From the NCBI GenBank assembly GCA_937141935.1, contig CAKZQS010000002.1:1-64000 (forward strand): a stretch of DNA of 64,000 nt. Reading direction: 5' to 3'. Each line of letters begins with the position of its first letter. Positions within the stretch are counted from its first letter, which is position 1. Source of the DNA: an uncultured Ectothiorhodospiraceae bacterium (lineage in GTDB: Bacteria > Pseudomonadota > Gammaproteobacteria > Nevskiales > Oceanococcaceae). Below are positions 1 to 9,635 of the stretch, piece after piece. The notes under the pieces were generated by a model that worked only from the letters and a program-made list of their open reading frames with translations, was not told the origin of the DNA and made no database searches. The position numbers were made by a program, and so were the translations under genes.

Positions 1-864
1 CTCAAGGTCTATCGCAGCGCGGCCGCCTACGCCCAGGGCCTGGCCCAGGTGGCGCCGCTGCGCGAGGCGGGGCTGGAGCTGCGCGAGCTGGATAGGGCCG
101 CGGCCGTGGCCACCGAACCCCTGCTGGCCGACAGCGCCGACAGCATCGCCGGCGCGCTCTACGCGCCCGGCGACCTGACCGGCGATGCGGCGCGTTTCTG
201 CCAGGCGCTGCGCGACGTGCTGCAAGACGCCGGCGTGGTCATCGAAACGCAGCTCAGCGTGCGCCGGCTGCGGGTCGTCGGCGGGCGCGTGGTCGGCGTC
301 GACACCGACCGGGGGCCGCGCGCCGCGCCCCGGGTGGTGCTGGCCGCCGGCTGCTGGTCGCCGCAACTGGCCGCCGGTCACGGCCCGCGGCTGTGGATCC
401 GGCCGGTCAAGGGCTATTCGATCACCGCGCCGGTGCACGACCCCGGCGCGCTGCCGCGGCGCTCGAGCATCGACAACGACCTGCACGCGGCCGTGACGCC
501 CTTCGACGACCGCCTGCGCCTGGCCGGTACCGCCGAGTTCGCCGGCTTCGACCGCAGCCTGGATGCCGCCCGCCTGGCGCAACTGTGGCGTTTGGCCGAT
601 GCGATCAGCCCGCGCCTGCGGGCGAACATGCAGGTCGCGCAGGCGCGGCAATGGTGCGGGCTGCGGCCCATGAGCGCCGACGGCAACCCCTACATCGGCG
701 CCACCGCGCTGCCGGGCCTGTACCTGAACACCGGCCACGGCTATCTGGGCTGGACCCAATCCGCCGGCAGCGGCCAGCTGCTGGCCCAGGCGGTACTCGG
801 CGAGGCGGCGGACATCGACATGGCGCCTTACGCCCCCGATCGCGGCGCAGCCTCCCGCGCTTAG
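1..864 (+). CDS. dadA: D-amino acid dehydrogenase (DadA-like FAD oxidoreductase), C-terminal part
   Basis: The reading frame is open from the first base of the window, so the N-terminus, including the FAD-binding GxGxxG, lies outside. The visible 287 residues match the DAO/DadA fold: a substrate-domain segment with the stretch GALYAPGDLTGD, then the late motifs RPVKGYS, GLRPMSADGNPYIG and YLNTGHGYLGWTQS, which close the FAD site and active site in D-amino acid dehydrogenases. The family oxidatively deaminates D-amino acids and passes electrons to the respiratory chain at the inner membrane. No operon partner is visible; the next gene starts about 200 bases on with its own ribosome-binding site. 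DadA is the best fit, but a related glycine/D-amino acid oxidase cannot be excluded without the N-terminus. Confidence 0.8.
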   Translation, partial: LKVYRSAAAYAQGLAQVAPLREAGLELRELDRAAAVATEPLLADSADSIAGALYAPGDLTGDAARFCQALRDVLQDAGVVIETQLSVRRLRVVGGRVVGVDTDRGPRAAPRVVLAAGCWSPQLAAGHGPRLWIRPVKGYSITAPVHDPGALPRRSSIDNDLHAAVTPFDDRLRLAGTAEFAGFDRSLDAARLAQLWRLADAISPRLRANMQVAQARQWCGLRPMSADGNPYIGATALPGLYLNTGHGYLGWTQSAGSGQLLAQAVLGEAADIDMAPYAPDRGAASRA

Positions 865-1067
865 GCGCCCGCAGCCGCGCACTGTCAGACCAGGCTCACA
901 GCGTCGCAGGCGCAGGGCTGACGCGACAGCGCGTCAAGTCCTTCAAAAGTCGCGAGAAATGGGCAAAAACCCGTAGTAAATACTTTGGCCGCGCGTTGCC
1001 GGCCGAAGGCACTGCCTAGTATCGGCGCCGCCACAGGACGTGGCGGGAGAGATCACAGGGACGCGAT

Positions 1068-3458
1068 ATGAGATTGAGCATGGCTCTATGCGCGGTGGCG
1101 CTGTTGGCCGCCTGCCAGGGAGGGCGCAGCCCCGAAACACCGCGCGGCAACGATGCGCCCGCACCGACGGCGGCGCCATCCTTGCCCGGCAGCCCGGGCG
1201 GGGCCGCCGCGCCGACGGATGTCTACGCCGCCGCAAACCGCTGCCTGCGGCTGGAGGATGCGCAGGGCCGCAGCCTGAGCTTGGTCGAGGGCCAGCCACA
1301 GATGCGCGAGCGCGCCGACGAGGCCACGCCGCTGCGCTTCCAGGCCACCGGCCTGGGTCGCTACCTGTTGCTGGCGCAGGCCGAGCGTGCCGCAGCGCCG
1401 TTGCTCGACAACGCCAGCGGCAGCGGCGACGCCGGGCGCAAGGCGCTGCTGGGCGTCAGCGACCCCGCCCAGGCGCTGCTCGACGGCGCCGGCACGCTGG
1501 TCGTGGAGCTGGGAATCCTGGTTGCGGCCCTGGGCGATATCGCCGACGTGGTGCTCGATCCCCTGGCGCCGCTGGGCGGCGCCGTGCGCGAGGTCGGCGA
1601 CACGGTGGGCGACGCCGGCGACAGGTTGGGGGATGTGACGCTACAGCCACGCCTGGCCGTGGTCGATGCGGCCTCCGATCTGGCCGAGTGGGAGCTGCGC
1701 CAGGGCCCCGACGGCGATTTTCTGTTCACCCATGTGCTCAGCGGCCTGCTGCTCAGTGCCGGCGAGCAGGGCAACGTGGCGCTGGCGGCCACCGGCAGCG
1801 TGCCGCGGGGCCAGGGCTTTCGCCTGGCGCCCGCGCAGGGCTGTGCCGACTACCCGGAGGCCACGCTGAACGCCCGCCTGCTCGACCCGCGCGGCCCGCG
1901 CCGGCAGTGGGACGACGGCGCCGTCTACGGCTGGGTCGACGACCACGCCCACATCACCGCCTATGAGTTCATTGGCGGGCGCGTGAACTACGGCCAGACC
2001 CACCACCGCTTTGGCGTCGAGCACGCGCTGGGCGACTGCGCGGTGCACCACGGCCCGCAGGGCGCCACCGGCATCCTGGAAATGCTGACCTCGAACGACT
2101 TCGACGGCCACGAAACCCAGGGCTGGCCCAGCTACAACGCCTGGCCGCGCTCGGATTCGCTGCAGCACCACCAGACCTACTACCGCTGGATCGAGCGCGC
2201 CTGGCTGGGCGGGCAGAAGGTGCTGGTCAACCTGATCACGCACAACGAAGTGCTGTGCCAGTTGATGCCGCAGAAAAAGAACGCCTGCGACGGCATGGAA
2301 AACACCCGCCTGCAGGCGCAGCGCAGCTACGAGCTGCAGGACTACATCGACGCCCAGCATGGCGGCCCCGGCCAGGGCTGGTTCCGCATCGTGACCAGCC
2401 CGGCGCAGGCCCGCGAGGTCATTGCCGCCGGCAAGCTGGCGGTGGTGCTGGGCATCGAGATGTCCAAGCCGCTGAACTGCGGCGAATTCCTGGGCGTGGC
2501 CGAATGCTCGCGCGCGCAGATGCTGCGCAACCTGGACGAGCTGCACGCACTGGGCGTGCGCGTGTTCTTCCCGGTGCACAAATTCGACAACGCCTTTGGT
2601 GGCCACCTGCCGCACTCGGGCTTCGCGCTGGGGCCCTTTTTGACCGTGGGCAACCTGGTCGAGACCGGCCACCCGCTGGAGCTGGAGACCTGCCCCCTCA
2701 GCGGCGACGGCGCCGACGATTTCAGCGCCGACCCGAACAGCCCGCTGAACAACCCGGCCGGCCTGGTCGACTACCTGCTGGCCAACATCGGATACCTGGT
2801 CGCGCAGTTCCCGGACGCCGGGCAGGGCACTGACACCACCCACCTGTGCAACATCCGCGGCCTGCACGCGGAGGGCTATGACCTGCTCGACGCGTTGATG
2901 GCGCGGCAGATGCTGATCGACGTCGACCACATGAGCCGGCGTGCGGCCAGCGCCGCCATCGACTACCTCGGCGCGCGCGGCTATCCGATGATCAGCTCGC
3001 ACGACTGGACCGGCAGCGAGAGCCTGCTGAACCGCATCGCGCAGGCCGGCGGCTTCATCGGTCGCTTCGCCCGCGGCGGCCGCGACCAGTGGGTCGAACG
3101 CCTGCTCGGCATGGCCGCGCGGCATGGCGACGCGCCCTATTACTCCGGCGGTATCGCCTCGGACGTCAACGGCATCGCCAACCTGCCGCGGGACCCGCGC
3201 GAAGGCGCGGCGCTGGCCGACGGGCAGATCGACTACCCCTTCCGCTCCTTCGACGGCCGCGTGGAATTCGACCGCCAGCAAACCGGGGACCGCGTCTTTG
3301 GCCTCTACGACGGCCGCGGCGTGGCCCACTACGGGCTGTACCCGGACTACCTGGCCGACACCCAGGCCTTTGGCGGCCCGCAGGCCGAGCAGGCCCTGGA
3401 CATTTTCTTCCGCTCGGCCGAGGCCTGGCTGCGGATGTGGGAGCGTACCGGTGCCTAA
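1068..3458 (+). CDS. M19 (membrane dipeptidase)-like amidohydrolase lipoprotein
   Basis: 796 residues. The N-terminus is a lipoprotein signal with lipobox LLAAC, followed by a Pro/Ala linker. Residues up to about 280 form an uncharacterised extension (including LGRYLLL). After this come M19-like metal-site motifs in order: DDHAHI (the HxD/HxH), VLGIEMS (bridging Glu), GVRVFFPVHKFDNAFGG, IDVDHMS, ISSHDW and SDVNGIANLP. The family normally hydrolyses dipeptides or related amides with two zinc ions; the first pair here is HxH rather than HxD and the protein is about twice the usual 350-400 residues, so the substrate is unknown. AGGGA seven bases ahead supports this ATG. The stop overlaps the next gene's GTG by eight bases, indicating translational coupling. 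A paralogue lies at 12640-14847. Confidence 0.8.
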   Translation: MRLSMALCAVALLAACQGGRSPETPRGNDAPAPTAAPSLPGSPGGAAAPTDVYAAANRCLRLEDAQGRSLSLVEGQPQMRERADEATPLRFQATGLGRYLLLAQAERAAAPLLDNASGSGDAGRKALLGVSDPAQALLDGAGTLVVELGILVAALGDIADVVLDPLAPLGGAVREVGDTVGDAGDRLGDVTLQPRLAVVDAASDLAEWELRQGPDGDFLFTHVLSGLLLSAGEQGNVALAATGSVPRGQGFRLAPAQGCADYPEATLNARLLDPRGPRRQWDDGAVYGWVDDHAHITAYEFIGGRVNYGQTHHRFGVEHALGDCAVHHGPQGATGILEMLTSNDFDGHETQGWPSYNAWPRSDSLQHHQTYYRWIERAWLGGQKVLVNLITHNEVLCQLMPQKKNACDGMENTRLQAQRSYELQDYIDAQHGGPGQGWFRIVTSPAQAREVIAAGKLAVVLGIEMSKPLNCGEFLGVAECSRAQMLRNLDELHALGVRVFFPVHKFDNAFGGHLPHSGFALGPFLTVGNLVETGHPLELETCPLSGDGADDFSADPNSPLNNPAGLVDYLLANIGYLVAQFPDAGQGTDTTHLCNIRGLHAEGYDLLDALMARQMLIDVDHMSRRAASAAIDYLGARGYPMISSHDWTGSESLLNRIAQAGGFIGRFARGGRDQWVERLLGMAARHGDAPYYSGGIASDVNGIANLPRDPREGAALADGQIDYPFRSFDGRVEFDRQQTGDRVFGLYDGRGVAHYGLYPDYLADTQAFGGPQAEQALDIFFRSAEAWLRMWERTGA

Positions 3459-6400
3459 GCGTCTATTCCCCCAAACGATTGCCGGCCCGCTGCGGCGGGG
3501 CCTGCGCCTGCCGAGGCCCCGGCGGCTCGGTGGCCTCATGCTGGGCCTCCTCGCGCTTGGCCTGAGTGGCTGCGAGGGCGGCCGGCCTGCAACGGCGACG
3601 GCGCCCGGTCAGGTGGAGGCCCCCGCGCCGACCCCGGCCGCCGACCAGGCCCGCCGCATCATCGACATCCCCAACGACGGCGAGGCCAGCGTCAACATGC
3701 TGGTGGCCGCCGTGCAGGCGCGCCCGGGCGACACACTGCGCTTCGCCTGCGGCTATTACGAGCTGGATGCGGGACTGGTGCTGCAGACCACCGAGGACAT
3801 CGTCATCGAGGGCTGTGGCATGGACCGCACGGTGCTGTCCTTCAAGGGCAGCAACAGCGCCGAGGGCATCCTGGCGGTGAACGTGCGCGGTATCGTGGTG
3901 CGCGACCTGACCGTGCTGGATACGCCCGGCGATGGCATCAAGCTCAAGGGCGTCGATCACGGCACGCTGGAGCGCGTGCGCACGATGTGGTCCAGCGGCG
4001 GCGGCGCCGGCAGCGCCACACCGGTCACGGCCGACAACTACGGCCGCACGCTGAAGGTGGCCTGCACCCAACCGCCGACCCGCGACCCGGAGAACCCCAT
4101 CAGCGCCATCCCGCTGGTAGGCCAGCTCGGCTCGGCGCCATTGATCGAGCAGCTGCCGCTGCTGCGCGATTTGCCGGTGGTCGCCGACCTGATCGGGGCC
4201 GGCACCCGCTCGCCGGATTACACGCCCAGCCGGCAGACCGGCCGCTACGGCATTTACCCGGTGGCCTCGCGCAACATCCTGGTCGTCGACTCCGAGGCCA
4301 TCGGCGCCTCGGATGCCGGCATTTACGTGGGGCAGACCAGCAACGCGATCATCCGCAACAGCCGCGCCGCCTACAACGTGATGGGTTTCGAGATCGAGAA
4401 CGTGCAGGGCGGGGAGTACGCCGGCAACGTCGCCGAGTGCAACACCGGCGGCTTTCTGATCTACGACCTCGACGGGCTGGACCAGTACGGCTACGGCACG
4501 CGCATGTACGACAACATCGCGCGCAAGAACAACACCTACAACTTCAACTCCGGCGGCTTCGTGGGCAACGTGCCGGCGGGCAGCGGCATCATCACGCTGT
4601 CCTATGACCGCATCGACATCTTCAACAACGAGATCTACGACAACAACACCGGCGGCTTCATCTGGGCCAGCTATGCGCTGTTCCCCGAGGGCGCCGGGCG
4701 GCCGTCGGAGAACCAGATCGACTGGTACACCGAGGGCGTATCGCTGTACGACAACGTCTTTCGCAACAACGGCAACCACCTGCCGCCGCCGGATTTCGTC
4801 AAGATCCTGTCCTCGCAGCTGGGCGACATCAACTCGCTGCTGCCCTACCTGGTGGGCATCAAGCACGCCGCCAGCCTGAGCCCCGACCTGACGCTGGGGC
4901 AGCTGCTGAACCCGCTGGCGCTGGCCGGTTTTCGCGGCGCGCACATTGTCTGGGATGGGCTGCTGGACGAATACGACCCGGATTGCCCCTATCCGGTCGA
5001 CACCCAGGGCCAGCCGGTGCCGGAGGCGACCTACGCGCCCGGCAAGCCCGAATACCGCAACGCCTATGGCGACCCCGGCTGCCAGTACAACGCCTACAAG
5101 TTCGACACGCAGGCACCCGGCGCGCCGCGCATCCGGCCCGAATGGCTGGGCTGCATTGCCGCCAGCAACGAGTTTGCCGCCGACTCCGAGCGCTTCATCA
5201 ATTTCAACGGCACGCGCGGCCTGGAGCTGCTGGTCACGCAGGACTTCGACCCGCAGGCGCTGGCCGAGCTGCCGGCCAGCAAGGACATGAGCGCGCTGGA
5301 TTGCGAGGCCGCCTATGGCCGTACGCTGACGCCGTTGCCGCCGGTGGTCATCCCGCCCTTCGAGCGCAGCGGCCTGATCAGCCCGGCGCCCACGCCCGAG
5401 CGCATCCGCGCGCTGTGCGAGGCGAGCACCGGCGGGGCCGTGAACTTCGCCGCCGCGCGGGAGGTGAACTGCCCGGACCTGGCCCAGTACGCCCTGTTTG
5501 CCGATGCCCAGGACCCGCGCAGCGCGCCGCGCAGCGGCGGCGTGCCCTTCACGCTGAACAGCAAGCTCTTCAGCGACTACGCCACGAAGTACCGCGTGGC
5601 CTTCCTGCCCCCGGGCGGGCAGGCGCTGTGGCGCGACGCCGAGCGCTTCGGCGCCAACGCCACGCTGGCCTGGCCGGTGGGCACGATCCTGGCCAAGACC
5701 TTTGCCTTCCCCGACGACAGCCAGGGCGTCGAAGAGGTGGTGGAGACAAGGCTGCTGATCAAGCGCGCCAATGCCGAAGGCGCCGTGCGCTGGGATGGTC
5801 TGGCCTACCTGTGGGAGACCGACGCCGACGGCCAGCGCCGCGCGCGGCTGGTGCCGGCCGGCGCCAGGCGGGCGGTGCAGTGGGACTATGTCGAGCCCGA
5901 CAGTGGGCTGCGCCTGCAGGGCGCCACGGCGGCCTACCAGGTGCCGCATGCGAACCAGTGCATCACCTGCCATGGCAATGACGACGCCGAGGTGGGCGCC
6001 GCCCCCATCGGCCCCAAGGTGCGCATGTGGAACCGGCCCTATGCGCCGGACAGCGCCCGCGACAGCGGCCAGGCCAGGCACCCGATCGCCGGGCACAACC
6101 AGCTGGAGTACTTCTGCGCCAACGGCCTGCTGCAGGACTGCCCGCCGCTGGCGGTGGACGCGGCCACGCAGGTCGCAACGGCCGTGGCCCGGGTGCCGCG
6201 CTATCTGCGCCCCGGCGATGCCGGGCACCCGGCCGGCAGCGACGCCGACGTCGAGGCGCGGGCGCGCGCCTGGCTGGAGGTCAACTGCCAGCACTGCCAC
6301 AACCCCAAGGGGGCGGCCTCGAACACCGGTGTGTATTTCGACAGCCTGCGCACGGTCGACCTGAACTACGGCGTGTGCAAGCGCCCCACCGCCGCCGGGG

Positions 6401-6627
6401 GCGAGGGCAGTGGGGGGCGCGGGCATGACATCGTGCCCGGCGCCGCGGCGCAATCGATCCTGAGCTATCGCATCGGGCCCGAGGCCAATACGGCCGCGGC
6501 GCGCATGCCGCCCATCGCCCGCAGCGTGGTCGACGAGCAGGCCGCCGAGCTGATTGCCCGCTGGATCGATCAGGTCGTGGTTGCCGACGAGTCGCGCTAC
6601 CCGAACTCCACCGCCTGCGCGCCCTGA
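3451..6627 (+). CDS. Fused parallel beta-helix / SO2930-type dihaem cytochrome c lipoprotein
   Basis: 1058 residues from the GTG that overlaps the upstream stop; an in-frame ATG at 3538 is the alternative but would lack the basic n-region. Signal peptide with lipobox LGLSGC. Residues about 55-560 form a right-handed parallel beta-helix with many asparagine-rich turns (for example NNEIYDNNTGGF). Residues about 640-1058 form a cytochrome domain with two c-haem sites, CITCH at about 837 and CQHCH at about 946, the latter in a segment rich in HNPKG. These halves correspond to the beta-helix family (TIGR03805) and its habitual neighbour, the HNE_0200/SO2930 dihaem family (TIGR03806), usually adjacent genes and here one polypeptide. 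The function of the pair is unknown. It is predicted to be a periplasmic or outer-membrane lipoprotein, coupled to the M19-like gene. Confidence 0.85.
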   Translation: MPKRLFPQTIAGPLRRGLRLPRPRRLGGLMLGLLALGLSGCEGGRPATATAPGQVEAPAPTPAADQARRIIDIPNDGEASVNMLVAAVQARPGDTLRFACGYYELDAGLVLQTTEDIVIEGCGMDRTVLSFKGSNSAEGILAVNVRGIVVRDLTVLDTPGDGIKLKGVDHGTLERVRTMWSSGGGAGSATPVTADNYGRTLKVACTQPPTRDPENPISAIPLVGQLGSAPLIEQLPLLRDLPVVADLIGAGTRSPDYTPSRQTGRYGIYPVASRNILVVDSEAIGASDAGIYVGQTSNAIIRNSRAAYNVMGFEIENVQGGEYAGNVAECNTGGFLIYDLDGLDQYGYGTRMYDNIARKNNTYNFNSGGFVGNVPAGSGIITLSYDRIDIFNNEIYDNNTGGFIWASYALFPEGAGRPSENQIDWYTEGVSLYDNVFRNNGNHLPPPDFVKILSSQLGDINSLLPYLVGIKHAASLSPDLTLGQLLNPLALAGFRGAHIVWDGLLDEYDPDCPYPVDTQGQPVPEATYAPGKPEYRNAYGDPGCQYNAYKFDTQAPGAPRIRPEWLGCIAASNEFAADSERFINFNGTRGLELLVTQDFDPQALAELPASKDMSALDCEAAYGRTLTPLPPVVIPPFERSGLISPAPTPERIRALCEASTGGAVNFAAAREVNCPDLAQYALFADAQDPRSAPRSGGVPFTLNSKLFSDYATKYRVAFLPPGGQALWRDAERFGANATLAWPVGTILAKTFAFPDDSQGVEEVVETRLLIKRANAEGAVRWDGLAYLWETDADGQRRARLVPAGARRAVQWDYVEPDSGLRLQGATAAYQVPHANQCITCHGNDDAEVGAAPIGPKVRMWNRPYAPDSARDSGQARHPIAGHNQLEYFCANGLLQDCPPLAVDAATQVATAVARVPRYLRPGDAGHPAGSDADVEARARAWLEVNCQHCHNPKGAASNTGVYFDSLRTVDLNYGVCKRPTAAGGEGSGGRGHDIVPGAAAQSILSYRIGPEANTAAARMPPIARSVVDEQAAELIARWIDQVVVADESRYPNSTACAP

Positions 6628-6661
6628 GGGACGCTAGGGCAGTCGGTGGGTTGACCGGCGG

Positions 6662-8170
6662 CTAATCGGCGCGCCGCTCCGGGCGCTGGTCCGTGGTCGG
6701 TGGCGTCGCCTCGGGGCCGGCGAGCCGGGCGGCCAGCGCCAGGCTGTCGCACAGGCGGGCGCGCAGCGCTGTCGCCTGCCCGGCGGGTGCGCGCAGCAGG
6801 GCGGCCGGGTGGGGCGCCAGCAACAGCGTTGCGGCGCCGTAGCGGTATCGCTGGCCGGCGCTGTCGGCCAGCGCCACGCGACGGCCCAGCAGGGCCTCGC
6901 AGGCGGTCGCGCCCAGCGCGACGATGACGGTGGGCGCGATGGCCGCCAGCTCGTTCTCCAGCCAGGGCCGGCAGGCCTCGATGTGTGCCCGCTCCGGGTT
7001 CTGGTGCAGGCGCCGCTTGCCCTGCGGGCGGTAGCGGAAGTGCTTGACCGCATTGGTCAGGTACAGCGCCTCGCGGGCCAGGCCCACCTCGGCCAGCAGG
7101 CCCTCCAGCAGCTGCCCGGCCGGGCCGACGAAGGGCCGGCCCGCCAGGTCCTCGGCGTCGCCGGGTTGCTCGCCGACGAGCACGATGCGGGCCTGCGCCG
7201 GGCCCTCGCCAAACACGGTTTGCGTGGCCGGCCCGGCCAGCGGGCAGGCCTGGCACCGCGCCGCCTCGCGGGCCAGCCGCGGCAGCGAGCCCGGGCGCAG
7301 CGCGGCCGCTTCGCGTTGCAGCGCGCCGCCCGGGCTCTCCGGCCGCGGGCCGCAGTGCAGCGCGGGGGTGGCCGCCGGCGCGTCCAGCATGGCCTGGGTG
7401 CGCGCCTCGGCGGCGCGGATCAGGCCCGGGATTTCCGCCGCCTCGGGCAGGTTCTTCCAGTATTTGCGCGGCATCTCGGCGCACATCGCCGCGATCTTCA
7501 GCCGTGCGGGGTTGAAGATGTTGCGGTAATACACCCGCCAGGCCTCCTCGAAGGCATCGCCCCGCGGGGCGTCGGCGGCGCTGGCGCCGGGGCCGAACCA
7601 CACCGCGCCCTCGCCCTCGTAGTGCATCGCCAGCTCCGGCGTCAGGATCGACCAGGCCAGCGTGGCGTAGCGGCGACGGAAAAAGCCGGCCAGCGTGGGC
7701 AGCACCCGATGCTCGGGCTCGAACCAGGCCACATAGCGCGGGCGGGCTTCGCCCCCCACCTCGGGCGCGGCCTCACGAAAGCGCACGAAGGCCTTGGTTT
7801 TGTGCGCCTCGCGGCGCACCGCGCGCTCCCAGCGGCGCAACATGGCCACGTCCGGGTCGGCGGCCAGATCCAGCAGCCCCGGCTCGCCATGGCGCAAGCG
7901 CCACAGCAGCCGGTACAGCCGCGGGCGGACCTCGGCGCCGACGTGCGCATGCGCGGCCGCGGCGTAGCGGGCAAAGCCGGGCGGCAGGCCCGCGCCGTCC
8001 CCGCGGCGTTGCTCGCGCCATGCGCCCTTCGCGGGCTGCCAGTCCAGGCTCTCCGGCGCGTGCCCGGCCGCCAGGGCCACGTCGGCGGCGGCCACCCAGT
8101 CGGCAAAGTTGGGCCCGGCCGGCCAGGGGCGACCGGCCGGCGCCGCGGCCGAAAACAGCGAGCCCTGCAC
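6662..8170 (-). CDS. DUF4130 DNA-repair domain fused to UdgX-type uracil-DNA glycosylase
   Basis: About 502 residues from a GTG eight bases after the upstream stop; an ATG at 8275 would give a longer version overlapping the upstream gene by 97 bases, and the start is uncertain. The N-terminal half matches the TIGR03915/DUF4130 family (FADWVAAADVAL onward), the C-terminal half a family-4-like uracil-DNA glycosylase of the UdgX type: CQACPL cluster cysteines, GEQPGDAEDLAGRPFVGPAG, the insertion KRRLHQNP whose His (about residue 389) forms the covalent bond to uracil's abasic site in UdgX, IEACRPWL with a further cluster cysteine, and the late HPAALLR. UdgX binds and covalently traps uracil in DNA. 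The gene follows its radical SAM partner on the same strand, the standard arrangement for these families. Confidence 0.9.
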   Translation of the reverse strand: MQGSLFSAAAPAGRPWPAGPNFADWVAAADVALAAGHAPESLDWQPAKGAWREQRRGDGAGLPPGFARYAAAAHAHVGAEVRPRLYRLLWRLRHGEPGLLDLAADPDVAMLRRWERAVRREAHKTKAFVRFREAAPEVGGEARPRYVAWFEPEHRVLPTLAGFFRRRYATLAWSILTPELAMHYEGEGAVWFGPGASAADAPRGDAFEEAWRVYYRNIFNPARLKIAAMCAEMPRKYWKNLPEAAEIPGLIRAAEARTQAMLDAPAATPALHCGPRPESPGGALQREAAALRPGSLPRLAREAARCQACPLAGPATQTVFGEGPAQARIVLVGEQPGDAEDLAGRPFVGPAGQLLEGLLAEVGLAREALYLTNAVKHFRYRPQGKRRLHQNPERAHIEACRPWLENELAAIAPTVIVALGATACEALLGRRVALADSAGQRYRYGAATLLLAPHPAALLRAPAGQATALRARLCDSLALAARLAGPEATPPTTDQRPERRAD

Positions 8171-8178
8171 CGGCCGGG

Positions 8179-9573
8179 CTACAGCGCCAGGCTGTGCTGG
8201 CGCGGCGGCGGGGCCAGCCGCGCGCGCAGATTCTCGGCGTCCAGCTCGCCCAGCGCGGGGCGGTGGTCGGCGCAAACGATGAAGGGCAGCGCCTTGCGTA
8301 CCGGCGCGCGCATGGCCTCCAGGTCGGCCAGCCGCACCGCCTGCTGGCGGCGCAGGCGCAGGATGCGCGCCACGGTTTTGGTGCCCAGACCCGGCACCCG
8401 CAGCAGCAGCTCGCGGCTGGCGCGGTTCAGGTCCACCGGGAAGCGCTCGCGGTTGCGCAGCGCCCAGGCCAGCTTGGGGTCGATATCCAGCGGCAGCATG
8501 CCGCTGTCGGGCGTGGTCAGCTCGGCGTGCTCGAAGCCGTAAAAGCGGATCAGCCAGTCGGATTGATACAGCCGGTGCTCGCGGGCCAGCGGCGCGCGTT
8601 GCAGCGGCAGGGCGGCATGCGCGTCCGGGATTGGCGAGAAGGCCGAGTAATAGACGCGGCGCAGCCCGTAGCTGGCGTAGAGCTGCGCCGAGCTGGCCAG
8701 AATCGTGGCGTCGTTGGTGGCATCGGCGCCGATAATCATTTGCGTGGACTGCCCGGCGGGCGCGAAGCGCGGCGGGCGCCGCGCCGGGCGGCCGGCCTGG
8801 CGGGCCTCGCGCCGCGCCTCCCGGTTCTCCTCGACCCGGCTGCGGATGCGCCCCATCGTGCGGCGGATCGTGGTGGCGTCCTTCTCCGGCGCCAGGGCCG
8901 ACAAGGCCTGCACGGTGGGCAGTTCGACGTTGATGCTCAGCCGGTCGGCGTAGCGGCCGGCCGCGGCCAGCAGCTCGCCGTCGGCATCGGGGATGGTCTT
9001 CAGGTGGATGTAGCCGCGAAAGTCATGCTCTTCGCGCAGCTGGCGCGCCACGGCGACCAGCTGCTCCATCGTGTAGTCGGGGCTGCGAATGACGCCGCTG
9101 CTCAGAAACAGCCCCTCGATGTAGTTGCGGCGGTAGAAGTTCAGCGTCAGCGCCACCACCTCCTCGACCGTGAAACGCGCGCGGCGCACGTTGGAGGAGT
9201 TGCGGTTGATGCAGTAGTGGCACTCGTAGATGCAGAAGTTCGTCAGCAGGATCTTCAGCAGCGAGATGCAGCGGCCATCCGGCGCGTAGGCATGGCAGAT
9301 GCCCATGCCCTCGGTGGAGCCGATGCCGCGGCCGCCCACCGAGTCGCGCCGGCTGCTGCCGCTGGAGGCGCAGGAGGCGTCGTACTTGGCCGCGTCGGCG
9401 AGGATGGCGAGCTTGTCGAGGGTCTGCACGCGGCGCTGGGGGGCGGGGGACGCAGGGGCGGGCGAGGAGTTTAGAGGCAGCGCCGCCGCGAAGGTTCCGC
9501 CCCGCGCCGCGGGCCGCGAGGGGGCGCCTTCGCGGCGTGAAATCCGGGGGGTGTGGGCTGTGACCTTGGCCAT
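8179..9573 (-). CDS. Radical SAM protein linked to UdgX (putative DNA modification/repair, TIGR03916-like)
   Basis: 464 residues. The CX3CX2C cluster motif (FCIYECHYCINRNSS) at about residues 113-120 ligates the SAM-cleaving 4Fe-4S cluster. It is preceded by the highly conserved N-terminal LDKLAILADAAKYDASCASSGS, characteristic of the radical SAM family that accompanies UdgX genes. The C-terminus carries a helix-hairpin-helix DNA-binding element (LLLRVPGLGTKTVARIL). Reaction unknown; the neighbour and HhH motif point to DNA repair or base modification. The first about 50 residues are low-complexity Pro/Ala/Arg and unlike the family, so the true start may be nearer the LDKLAIL segment (for example a GTG at 9429). 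Expressed with the UdgX fusion gene, eight bases downstream. Confidence 0.9.
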   Translation of the reverse strand: MAKVTAHTPRISRREGAPSRPAARGGTFAAALPLNSSPAPASPAPQRRVQTLDKLAILADAAKYDASCASSGSSRRDSVGGRGIGSTEGMGICHAYAPDGRCISLLKILLTNFCIYECHYCINRNSSNVRRARFTVEEVVALTLNFYRRNYIEGLFLSSGVIRSPDYTMEQLVAVARQLREEHDFRGYIHLKTIPDADGELLAAAGRYADRLSINVELPTVQALSALAPEKDATTIRRTMGRIRSRVEENREARREARQAGRPARRPPRFAPAGQSTQMIIGADATNDATILASSAQLYASYGLRRVYYSAFSPIPDAHAALPLQRAPLAREHRLYQSDWLIRFYGFEHAELTTPDSGMLPLDIDPKLAWALRNRERFPVDLNRASRELLLRVPGLGTKTVARILRLRRQQAVRLADLEAMRAPVRKALPFIVCADHRPALGELDAENLRARLAPPPRQHSLAL

Positions 9574-9635
9574 CGAAACTGGGCCCGGGCCGGGGCCCGG
9601 CGCAGGCTATGCGCGACCTCCCCATGTAGAGCCTT

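Noticed and set aside
958-1025. Possible promoter before the first M19-like gene
   Set aside because: TTGCCG and TAGTAT occur but with a 15-base spacer and no supporting feature; too weak to list.
3463-6453. Minus-strand open frame of nearly 1000 codons opposite the beta-helix/cytochrome gene
   Set aside because: Stop codons are rare in 70% GC DNA; the translation is Ala/Arg/Val/Gly/His-rich without any domain, whereas the plus strand encodes recognisable haem sites and a signal peptide.
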